Source of the DNA: an uncultured Atopobiaceae bacterium
GTDB taxonomy: Bacteria > Actinomycetota > Coriobacteriia > Coriobacteriales > Atopobiaceae
Reading direction: 5' to 3'
Assembly (NCBI GenBank): GCA_905235165.1
Contig: CAJOKK010000087.1
Coordinates: 1-6,038, forward strand
Length of the DNA stretch: 6,038 nucleotides
Below are positions 1-5,272 of this stretch, in pieces; positions within the stretch are counted from its first letter, which is position 1, and the number at the start of each line of letters is the position of its first letter. The notes under the pieces are model-generated. The model ran no database searches and had not been told where the DNA came from. It saw nothing but the letters and a program-made list of their open reading frames with translations. Position numbers and translations under genes: made by a program.

Positions 1-38
1 AAAATGAGTCAAAAAGGACTACGGTAACTGACTCACTC
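1..38 (+). repeat. Interspersed repeat, copy 1 (full, possibly cut by window edge)
   Basis: This copy is bounded by TGAGTCA (5-11) and TGACTCA (29-35), which are reverse complements separated by 17 nt. The core reads AAAAGGACTACGGTAAC. It is identical over all 38 bases to 5992-6029, the right arm of the palindrome at the other end of the window. That arm continues leftward as GCGAAC, so the element here probably extends beyond base 1. The family is not one I can name; it resembles REP-type intergenic repeats in having a short imperfect hairpin and tandem and inverted copies. Confidence 0.9.
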
Positions 39-65
39 GCCGACCCCCGCCGCCACCCCCTCCGG

Positions 66-99
66 AATGAGTCAAAAAGGGCTACGGTAACTGACTCAC
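66..99 (+). repeat. Interspersed repeat, copy 2
   Basis: This is a second direct copy, with TGAGTCA at 68-74 and TGACTCA at 92-98 at the same 24-nt offset as copy 1. Within the shared unit only one base differs from copy 1 (A18 becomes G81). A C-rich, unrelated stretch (39-65) separates it from copy 1, so the spacing is not that of a regular array. Confidence 0.9.
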
Positions 100-130
100 A
101 GTCAGAAAGGCTACGGTAACTGACTCACTC
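100..130 (+). repeat. Interspersed repeat, copy 3 (shortened)
   Basis: This copy directly abuts copy 2. The left end is reduced to AGTCA (100-104), the right end keeps TGACTCA (121-127) followed by CTC as in copy 1, and the core has lost one base (GAAAGGCTACGGTAAC). The terminal inverted pentamers AGTCA/TGACT remain perfectly paired despite the deletion. Confidence 0.85.
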
Positions 131-131
131 C

Positions 132-160
132 GGCCAAAGGGGCTACGGTGACTGGCTCGC
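132..160 (+). repeat. Interspersed repeat, copy 4 (degenerate)
   Basis: The core GGCTACGGTGACTGGCTC is recognisable but diverged. The ends have changed together: AGTCA/TGACT of copies 1-3 is GGCCA (132-136) and TGGCT (153-157) here, which keeps pairing through one compensatory T-A to C-G change and one G-T wobble. It is the copy closest to the genes and the most diverged. Confidence 0.75.
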
Positions 161-209
161 CCGCCCGCACGGCCACGTTACGCCTTGGTATCGCCTGTGT
201 GAGATGCCA

Positions 210-246
210 TGGCCCCAGAACTGCGCTGATGGTATAACCTTTAACG
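210..246 (+). promoter_or_regulatory. Probable extended -10 promoter of the operon
   Basis: TGG (230-232) followed by TATAAC (233-238) matches an extended -10 element (TGN plus five of six bases of TATAAT). The hexamer 17 bases upstream (TGGCCC, 210-215) is a poor -35, which extended -10 promoters tolerate. A transcription start near 243-246 would give a leader of about 170 nt before the first large gene, with the leader-peptide ORF beginning some 38 nt into the transcript. No better sigma-70-like site was seen between the repeats and base 416. Confidence 0.55.
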
Positions 247-262
247 CGAAGCACCCAACGTC

Positions 263-272
263 AGAGAGGAGG
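263..272 (+). promoter_or_regulatory. Strong Shine-Dalgarno of the leader ORF
   Basis: AGAGAGGAGG contains the near-perfect anti-16S match GGAGG and ends 9 nt before the ATG at 282. It is a better ribosome binding site than that of the large gene at 417, and it serves no other ORF of appreciable length, which is the main reason to believe the 14-codon ORF is translated. Confidence 0.7.
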
Positions 273-298
273 CCACATATCATGCATGCCCAGGCCTC
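269..298 (+). promoter_or_regulatory. Leader hairpin that could mask the leader-ORF ribosome site
   Basis: GAGGCC (269-274) is perfectly complementary to GGCCTC (293-298), and a G-T wobble extends the stem at 268/299. The stem includes part of the Shine-Dalgarno and its loop contains the ATG at 282. If it forms in RNA it would reduce initiation on the leader ORF, and a ribosome translating codons 4-6 would melt it. This is a pairing prediction only. Confidence 0.4.
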
Positions 299-326
299 TG
301 CTGTCGTAATCGTGGTCGTATCCTAA
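282..326 (+). CDS. Valine/isoleucine-rich leader peptide (putative attenuator)
   Basis: This 14-codon ORF encodes MHAQASAVVIVVVS and stops with TAA at 324-326. Residues 8-13 are Val-Val-Ile-Val-Val-Val. The general arrangement matches known attenuator leaders such as E. coli ilvL and ilvB, which also carry runs of Val and Ile: a short ORF with a strong ribosome site, early in a long 5' leader, with hairpin potential straddling its end, ahead of genes of matching metabolism. Two of the five valine codons are GTA, a codon I found only once in all the downstream genes, so the ribosome should be sensitive to the tRNA that reads it. The likely role is to sense charged tRNA-Val/Ile and set expression of the acyl-CoA synthetase/VOR operon. 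No U-tract terminator is visible, so the mechanism could be Rho-dependent or translational. An alternative start at 286 gives MPRPLLS with worse spacing. Confidence 0.6.
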   Translation: MHAQASAVVIVVVS

Positions 327-354
327 GGTGCAGCCTGCTGCTACCGGCTGCGCC
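327..354 (+). promoter_or_regulatory. Hairpin immediately after the leader-peptide stop
   Basis: GGTGCAGCC (327-335) pairs with GGCTGCGCC (346-354) over nine base pairs, one of them a T-G wobble, around a 10-nt loop. It starts on the base after the leader stop codon, so a ribosome resting at the stop would cover its left arm, whereas one stalled at the first valine codons would leave it free. There is no run of T after the right arm, so it is not a standard intrinsic terminator. A second small hairpin (367-383, GCAC loop, one bulge) lies between it and the ribosome site of the next gene. Confidence 0.45.
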
Positions 355-416
355 TGTAACCGACGCCTATCCGCACGGATTAGCACGCCGTACCACATCA
401 AGAGGGACGCATCGCC

Positions 417-2174
417 ATGCTCAACATTCATCAGCGCTACTGTACCGAGACCTTTGACGCCCAGGGAAACCTCACGTCATTCCGCACCAACTGCGGACGT
501 CACTTCAATTACGCCTACGACGTCATAGACGAGATCGGGCGTGTCGAGCCCGAGCGTATGGCCATGATCTGGCGCAATCCCGAGGGCGAGGAGCATAACC
601 TTCGCTTCTCCGACATCGCTCGCTGGTCAAACAAGGCCGCGAACTTCTTCCTTTCGCAGGGCATCAAGCGCGGAGACCGCGTGATGGTCATCCTGCGCCG
701 CCACTACTCATTCTGGATCGTGTCGCTCGCGCTCACGAAGATCGGCGCCGTCGTGGTGCCGGCCACCTTCATGCTCAAGGCACACGACATCTCCTACCGC
801 ATCACCGCAGCCGGGCTCAACGCCATCGTCTGCAACTCGGTGGGCACCATCGTCGAGCAGATCGACGAGGCCGTGGCCGAGCTTGGCTGTGACCTCCCGC
901 GCTTCATGATCAACGGCGCCCAGCCCGACCTTCCGCGCGCCGAGGGCACCACGATCGATGAGTCTCTCTTCGGTCCCGCCCTCAGCGGCCCCGACGGCCT
1001 CTTTGGCGCTCCCTGCCAGCGTGAGGGCTGGATCGACATGGGTACGGGCGTGCGTGTTGCCTCCGACCAGCTTGGTCGCATCGACAACCACACCTCTGAC
1101 CCCTTCCTTATCTACTTCACGAGCGGTACCTCCGGTGAGCCGAAGATGGCGCTTCATAGCCATGACTACGCAGCGGCCCACCTCTGCACCGCCAAGTACT
1201 GGCACGGCATCGATCCCGACGGTTGCCACATGACGGTGGCAGACACAGGCTGGGCCAAGTGCACCTGGGGCAAGTTCTATGGCCAGTGGTTCATGGAGGG
1301 CTGCCAGCTCGTCTACGATTACGACCGTTTCCACGGCAACGAGATTCTCGAGCTTATCCAGAAGTACCACCTCACCACCTTCTGTGCGCCGCCTACCATC
1401 TGGCGCATGCTCTCGCACGAAGACGTGGATTCCTACGACTTCTCGTCCATCAAGCGCCTCACCACCGCGGGAGAAGCGCTGCCGCCCGACCAGTTCGACT
1501 TCTGGCTGGAGCATACCGGCCACAAGATCTACGAGGGCTTCGGACAGACGGAGTCGCCGGTCATCGTGGCCAACCTGCTGGGCTCCGAGCCACGTCCTGG
1601 CTCGATGGGCAAGCCGGTGCCCTTTGGCGACATCGCGCTCGTCGACCCCGATGGCCAAATCTGCGAGCCGGGCGAGGAGGGCGAGATCTGCATCCGCTGC
1701 GACCCGCGTCCCGCTGGCATCATCGTGGAGTACTTCAAGGCTCCCGATAAGACCGCCGACGTCTTTGCCGACGGCTGGTACCACACCGGCGACACCGCCT
1801 ATTCCGATGAGAGCGGCTACTACTACTATTGCGGCCGCAACGACGACCTCATCAAGAGCTCGGGCTACCGCATCTCGCCCTTCGAGGTCGAGAGCGCGCT
1901 CCTGCGCCACGAGGCCGTGCGCGAGTGCGCCGTGACTGGCGTTCCCGACGACCTGCGCGGCTTCGCGGTCAAGGCCACGATCGTTCTTGAGGCCGGTTAT
2001 CAGGGAACTCCCGAGCTGATTAAAGAACTGCAAGTCTGGACCCGTGATCAGACGGCGCCCTACAAGTACCCGCGTGTGGTTGAGTTCGTCGACTCCCTGC
2101 CGCAGACCTTCTCTGGCAAGATCCGTCGCGCCGAGATCCGTCAGCGCGACAAGGAGAAGGGCGTGGTTGCCTAA
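417..2174 (+). CDS. AMP-forming acyl-CoA synthetase (short/medium branched-chain type)
   Basis: This 585-residue enzyme of the ANL (acyl/aryl-CoA synthetase) superfamily has the full motif set: the P-loop TSGTSGEPK (235-243), YEGFGQTES (372-380), TGD (457-459), the hinge and A8 loop GRNDDLIKSSGYR (473-485), and the A10 catalytic lysine K568 in SGKIRR. It joins a carboxylic acid, ATP and CoA to give acyl-CoA, AMP and pyrophosphate, in the cytoplasm. Overall form fits the medium-chain acyl-CoA synthetase (MACS) group, whose characterised archaeal member prefers 2-methylbutyrate; acetate or a benzoate-like acid cannot be excluded from sequence. The ATG at 417 is preceded by AGAGGGA (401-407) at 9 nt. 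Co-location with VOR genes makes isobutyrate, 2-methylbutyrate or isovalerate the likely substrate. No key residue is missing. Confidence 0.93.
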   Translation: MLNIHQRYCTETFDAQGNLTSFRTNCGRHFNYAYDVIDEIGRVEPERMAMIWRNPEGEEHNLRFSDIARWSNKAANFFLSQGIKRGDRVMVILRRHYSFWIVSLALTKIGAVVVPATFMLKAHDISYRITAAGLNAIVCNSVGTIVEQIDEAVAELGCDLPRFMINGAQPDLPRAEGTTIDESLFGPALSGPDGLFGAPCQREGWIDMGTGVRVASDQLGRIDNHTSDPFLIYFTSGTSGEPKMALHSHDYAAAHLCTAKYWHGIDPDGCHMTVADTGWAKCTWGKFYGQWFMEGCQLVYDYDRFHGNEILELIQKYHLTTFCAPPTIWRMLSHEDVDSYDFSSIKRLTTAGEALPPDQFDFWLEHTGHKIYEGFGQTESPVIVANLLGSEPRPGSMGKPVPFGDIALVDPDGQICEPGEEGEICIRCDPRPAGIIVEYFKAPDKTADVFADGWYHTGDTAYSDESGYYYYCGRNDDLIKSSGYRISPFEVESALLRHEAVRECAVTGVPDDLRGFAVKATIVLEAGYQGTPELIKELQVWTRDQTAPYKYPRVVEFVDSLPQTFSGKIRRAEIRQRDKEKGVVA

Positions 2175-2185
2175 GGTCAGACCGT

Positions 2186-2211
2186 GGCCAGGGGCATATC
2201 TGTGCCTGGCC
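2186..2211 (+). promoter_or_regulatory. Intercistronic hairpin after the acyl-CoA synthetase
   Basis: GGCCAGG (2186-2192) pairs perfectly with CCTGGCC (2205-2211), with a possible further CA/TG pair across a 2-nt bulge. Only TT follows shortly after, so termination here is at most partial. The site lies 12 bases past the stop of the synthetase and ahead of the next ribosome site, and could reduce or stabilise the transcript between the two genes. Confidence 0.45.
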
Positions 2212-2242
2212 CTTGTGAGCAGCGCGAAAGGGGAGGCGAGCA

Positions 2243-2950
2243 ATGCAGCAGATAACCGTTTTGGTTGGCCATGCGGGCACCGGCAAGACGAACGTGGCGC
2301 TGGGCCTGGCGCTTGCCGAGGCCCGTCGCGGCCACGCGGTCACCTTGGCCGACCTCGACGTGGTGAACCCCTACTTCCGTTCGAGCGACTATCCCGACGA
2401 GCTGTCCCAAGCGGGCGTGCGCCTCATCGCACCGGTGCTGGCGCGCACCACGCTTGACACCCCGAGCCTCTCGGGTGAGCTCGACGCCGCGATCAGCGAG
2501 GCGGCGCGCGACAGCAACGCCCGTCTCATCATCGACGTGGGTGGAGATGACGACGGGGCCACCACCATCGGCCGCTGGGCACAGCAGCTCAACGGCGCGA
2601 ACGCTCGCATCCTCTACGTGGTCTCGGCCTTCCGCGCCCTTACGCAGGAACCCGAGCAGGCGGCGGCCATGCTACCCGACATCGAGGAGCACGCCCACCT
2701 GCAGGCCGACGCCCTTCTCAACACCTCCAACCTCGGTGACGAGACGACGCTTGAGCACGTCCGTCATGGCCGCGCCTTCGCGCGCGAGGTTGCCCGCCTT
2801 TGCGGCCTGCCGCTTGCCGCGACCATCGTTCCCAAGGTCGCCGCGAAAGACCTGGACGGTGAGGAACTGAAGTTGGCACTATCGATCGACGAGGCGGCCG
2901 ACGAGCCGCTCGTCGTGATGGAGCGATTGGTACGAACGCCCTGGGACTAG
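2243..2950 (+). CDS. P-loop ATPase of the MinD/ParA/CobQ-like class, role unknown
   Basis: A 235-residue soluble protein. Walker A is GHAGTGKT (9-16), the second acidic strand is LADLDVVNPYF (35-45) with D37 and D39, and Walker B is LIIDVGGDDDG (95-105) with D98. This order fits the SIMIBI class (MinD, ParA, Mrp/NBP35, CobQ/CobB N-terminal domain). True MinD/ParA proteins have a signature lysine at the start of Walker A (KGGxGKT); here that position is H10. There is no CxxC, so an Mrp-type Fe-S carrier function is not supported, and no membrane-targeting helix is obvious. The start at 2243 has AAAGGGGAGG (2227-2236) six bases upstream. Its place between the acyl-CoA synthetase and the oxidoreductase suggests a role in assembly, maturation or regulation of that enzyme, but this is guilt by association. 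Its final codons include the only in-frame GTA valine I found in the operon. Confidence 0.85.
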   Translation: MQQITVLVGHAGTGKTNVALGLALAEARRGHAVTLADLDVVNPYFRSSDYPDELSQAGVRLIAPVLARTTLDTPSLSGELDAAISEAARDSNARLIIDVGGDDDGATTIGRWAQQLNGANARILYVVSAFRALTQEPEQAAAMLPDIEEHAHLQADALLNTSNLGDETTLEHVRHGRAFAREVARLCGLPLAATIVPKVAAKDLDGEELKLALSIDEAADEPLVVMERLVRTPWD

Positions 2951-2956
2951 CCGACC

Positions 2957-2979
2957 GCACAGACGGGAATCGTCTGTGC
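2957..2979 (+). promoter_or_regulatory. Perfect 9-bp hairpin between the ATPase and VOR genes
   Basis: GCACAGACG (2957-2965) and CGTCTGTGC (2971-2979) pair perfectly around the loop GGAAT. It lies six bases after the ATPase stop and 45 bases before the ferredoxin-subunit start. There is no T-run after it, so read-through is expected. Plausible roles are partial termination, or a 5' end stabiliser or processing point that sets the level of the VOR message relative to the first two genes. Confidence 0.55.
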
Positions 2980-3024
2980 AAGGCTGGCTTGGTTCAGGAG
3001 AGGAGAGGAAAGGAAAGGAGCTAC

Positions 3025-3231
3025 ATGGCACGAATCATCGTCGACGACGTCCACTGCAAGGGCTGTGGCCTGTGCGTGGACGCCTGCCCCAAGGGGGTGC
3101 TCGCGCTTGATGACGAGCGCATCACGCCCAAGGGCTACCATCCTGCGAAGCTCATTGACCCCGATAACTGCATCGGGTGTTCCTCGTGCTTCACGACCTG
3201 CCCCGACGTCGCGATTACGGTGGTGATGTAG
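3025..3231 (+). CDS. Ferredoxin-type (delta) subunit of 2-oxoacid:ferredoxin oxidoreductase
   Basis: This 68-residue protein has two [4Fe-4S] motifs: C11-x2-C14-x2-C17-x3-C21-P and C49-x2-C52-x2-C55-x3-C59-P. Each cluster is expected to take three cysteines from one motif and the fourth from the other, passing electrons from the TPP subunit to external ferredoxin. Length and motif spacing are typical of the free-standing delta subunits of VOR/KOR/POR complexes. The ATG at 3025 was chosen because a purine-rich site ending AAAGGAG (3014-3020) lies 4 nt before it; a TTG at 2989 would add 12 residues (Val-Gln-Glu-Arg-Arg and so on) encoded by the ribosome site itself. Its stop codon directly abuts the ATG of the alpha subunit, so translation is probably coupled. 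Confidence 0.93.
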   Translation: MARIIVDDVHCKGCGLCVDACPKGVLALDDERITPKGYHPAKLIDPDNCIGCSSCFTTCPDVAITVVM

Positions 3232-4374
3232 ATGGCAGAGAACAACCAGGGCGCCGAGCGCGTCCTCATGAAGGGCAACGAGGTGCTGGCCGAGGCGGCC
3301 ATGCGCGCCGGTTGCCGCTTCTTCTTCGGCTACCCGATCACGCCCCAGACCGAGCTCGCGGCCTACATGGCCAAGAAGCTGCCCCTGTGCGGTGGCACCT
3401 TCCTGCAGGCTGAGTCCGAGGTCGCGGCCATCAACATGGTCTACGGCGCTGCCGCCGCTGGTGCGCGCGTCATGACCTCGTCCTCCTCGCCCGGCGTCTC
3501 CCTCAAGGGCGAGGGCGTCAGCTACATGGCCGGCGCCGACGTTCCGGGCGTCATCGTCAACGTCGAGCGTGGCGGCCCGGGCCTGGGTGGCATCCAGCCC
3601 TCGCAGTCCGACTACTTCCAGGCTACGCGCGCGCTCGGCCACGGCGACTTCTACATGCCCGTGCTTGCCCCGTCGACCGTCCAGGAGATGGCCGACCTCA
3701 TCTACCTGGCCTTCGACCTGGCTGACGAGTATCGCACGCCTGCCATGATCTTGGCCGACGGCATGATCGGCCAGATGATGGAGCCCGTCACGCTGCCGCC
3801 CGCGCGTGACCCCGAGACGCTTCCCAAGAAGCCCTGGGCCACCACCGGCACCCGCATGGAGCGCGAGCACAACGTGGTCAACTCGCTCTACCTCTCGCCC
3901 AACAAGCTTGAGGACACCAACTTCGAGCGCTTCGAGCGCTACGCCCAGATCAAGGAGACCCAGCAGCGCCAGGAGCTGCTCCTGTGCGATGACGCCGAGA
4001 TCGTGGTCGTGGCCTTCGGCGCCTCCAGCCGCATCGCCCGCACCGCGGTGCGCGAGGCTCGCGCCAAGGGCATCAAGGCCGGCCTCCTGCGCCCGATCAC
4101 CCTGTGGCCCTTCCCGACCAAGGCGGTCGACCAGGTGATCGCCAACGGCGCCAAGCAGTTCCTCTCCGTCGAGCTCAACATGGGCCAGATGGTCGAGGAC
4201 GTGCGCCTTGCCGCCAACGGCCGCGCCGAGGTCAGCTTCTACGGTCGCACCGGCGGCGTGCTGCCGACGCCCGAGGAGGTGCTCGCGCAGATCGAGAAGC
4301 TCGCGAACGGCGAGGCTTCCGGCGTGCTTCCCCGTCCCGTCGACTGCCCGAGCTCCAACGAAAGGGGTGAGTAG
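3232..4374 (+). CDS. vorB: 2-ketoisovalerate:ferredoxin oxidoreductase alpha subunit (VorB-like)
   Basis: This 380-residue protein corresponds to domains I and II of the oxidoreductase superfamily. The pyrimidine-side TPP region has GYPITPQTE (33-41), the acidic ESE (60-62) before an Ala-rich helix, and SSSSPG (82-87). The second domain has the LLRPITLWPFP block at about 283-293. Together with the beta subunit it cleaves a branched 2-oxoacid with CoA to acyl-CoA and CO2, or runs in reverse. The SSSSPGVSLKGEG and NVERGGPGLGG style is that of the VorB group (3-methyl-2-oxobutanoate dehydrogenase subunit VorB) rather than 2-oxoglutarate or pyruvate enzymes, though specificity cannot be proven from sequence. 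It starts immediately after the ferredoxin-subunit stop with only a weak ribosome site (GGTGGTG, 3219-3225), which implies coupling. An internal ATG at 3268 (MKGNE) is close to where many homologues begin but lacks its own ribosome site. Confidence 0.92.
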   Translation: MAENNQGAERVLMKGNEVLAEAAMRAGCRFFFGYPITPQTELAAYMAKKLPLCGGTFLQAESEVAAINMVYGAAAAGARVMTSSSSPGVSLKGEGVSYMAGADVPGVIVNVERGGPGLGGIQPSQSDYFQATRALGHGDFYMPVLAPSTVQEMADLIYLAFDLADEYRTPAMILADGMIGQMMEPVTLPPARDPETLPKKPWATTGTRMEREHNVVNSLYLSPNKLEDTNFERFERYAQIKETQQRQELLLCDDAEIVVVAFGASSRIARTAVREARAKGIKAGLLRPITLWPFPTKAVDQVIANGAKQFLSVELNMGQMVEDVRLAANGRAEVSFYGRTGGVLPTPEEVLAQIEKLANGEASGVLPRPVDCPSSNERGE

Positions 4375-4375
4375 C

Positions 4376-5269
4376 ATGCCGGCACCCAAGACTCCCGTCA
4401 CCCTGCCCGACTATCAGGTCGAGCGCATCGGCTCCCAGATCAAAGAGGGCGAGACGATCAAGTCCGCGCGTCCGCACGCGCTGACCGACGCCATCTTCAA
4501 CTACTGCCCCGGCTGCACGCACGGCATCGTCAACCGCCTGGTTGCCGAGGTCATCGACGAGCTGGGCATCGAGGGCAAGACCGTCGGCATCGCGCCGGTG
4601 GGCTGCTCGGTCATGGCCTATGACTTCTTCAACTGCGACATGATCGAGGCCGCACACGGTCGCGCCCCGGCGGTGGCGACCGGCGTCAAGCGCGTCCACC
4701 CCGATAACGTGGTCTTCGCCTACCAGGGAGACGGCGACCTCGCCTCTATCGGTACCGCCGAGACGGTCCATGCCGCCACGCGTGGCGAGAAGATCACCGT
4801 CATCTTCATCAACAACGCCATCTACGGCATGACCGGCGGCCAGATGGCCCCGACCTCCCTGCCCAACCAGGTCACCCAGACCTCGCCCTATGGTCGCGAC
4901 GTCGCCACGGTGGGTTACCCGGTGCGCATTGCCGAGCTCCTCTCCACGCTTGACGGCGTGGCTTACGTCGAGCGCGTCACCTGCGACTCCACCGCCCACA
5001 TCATGGCGGCTAAGCGCGCGCTCAAGAAGGCCTTCCAGAACCAGATCGACGGCGTGGGCTACTCGCTCGTCGAGGTCGTGGCTACCTGCCCGACCAACTG
5101 GGGCATGAGCCCGCATGACGCCTTCGAGTGGCTGCGCGAGAACATGCTGCCCTACTATCCGTTGGGCGTCTACAAGGACGTCGTGGCCGACGGCTACGCG
5201 AACGCCGCCGAGGCTGCGCTCGCTCGCGCCAAGGACTGCCCCATCGCGCAAAAGGGAAAGGAGGCCTAA
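4376..5269 (+). CDS. 2-oxoacid:ferredoxin oxidoreductase beta subunit, TPP-binding (VOR type)
   Basis: This 297-residue protein carries the catalytic thiamine pyrophosphate site: GDGD (118-121) followed by NNAIYGMTGGQ (146-156), the usual GDG-x(n)-NN magnesium/diphosphate motif. Cysteines C44 and C47 (CPGCTHG), C77 (PVGCS) and C238 (ATCPTNW) fit the four ligands of the subunit's single [4Fe-4S] cluster. Many pyruvate and 2-oxoglutarate enzymes have CPGCGHG; the Thr in CPGCTHG supports a VOR-like assignment. The ATG at 4376 has AAAGGGG (4361-4367) 8 nt upstream and begins one base after the alpha-subunit stop (TAG-C-ATG). An in-frame extension upstream to 4208 lies inside the alpha gene and is not used. 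No disruption is seen. Confidence 0.92.
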   Translation: MPAPKTPVTLPDYQVERIGSQIKEGETIKSARPHALTDAIFNYCPGCTHGIVNRLVAEVIDELGIEGKTVGIAPVGCSVMAYDFFNCDMIEAAHGRAPAVATGVKRVHPDNVVFAYQGDGDLASIGTAETVHAATRGEKITVIFINNAIYGMTGGQMAPTSLPNQVTQTSPYGRDVATVGYPVRIAELLSTLDGVAYVERVTCDSTAHIMAAKRALKKAFQNQIDGVGYSLVEVVATCPTNWGMSPHDAFEWLRENMLPYYPLGVYKDVVADGYANAAEAALARAKDCPIAQKGKEA

Positions 5270-5272
5270 GGC

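Noticed and set aside
1..160. CRISPR array
   Set aside because: Copies are separated by 27, 0 and 1 bases, not by uniform spacers. They decay steadily, and no cas gene is present.
161..229. Possible additional gene or regulatory RNA between the repeats and the promoter
   Set aside because: No ORF with a ribosome site, no convincing stem and no recognisable operator was found in this stretch.
286..309. Alternative leader ORF MPRPLLS
   Set aside because: It shares the same ribosome site but at 13-nt spacing, is only seven codons plus stop, and overlaps the better-placed Val-rich ORF in another frame.
327..354. Intrinsic terminator after the leader peptide
   Set aside because: The stem is good but is followed by TGTAACCGACG with no T-run, so only a hairpin is claimed.
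243..416. T-box riboswitch
   Set aside because: AAGGTG followed later by CTACCGG loosely recalls a T-box, but the contiguous GGTGGnACCGCG core and a Stem I with AG bulge are not present, and the Val-rich ORF explains the leader better.
328..528. Small + strand ORF overlapping the start of the acyl-CoA synthetase
   Set aside because: It has no ribosome site and runs out of frame into the synthetase gene; its composition is unlike a real protein.
708..2243. Long open frames on the minus strand opposite the genes (also 2947-4401 and 4232-5845)
   Set aside because: They lie antisense to genes with complete catalytic motifs, encode low-complexity Ala/Gly/Val/His/Asp-rich translations with no recognisable domain, and arise from the GC-rich third codon positions of the real genes.
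2989..3024. TTG start for the ferredoxin subunit, adding 12 residues
   Set aside because: The extra codons consist of the purine-rich ribosome site of the ATG at 3025, and family members begin a few residues before the first cysteine motif.
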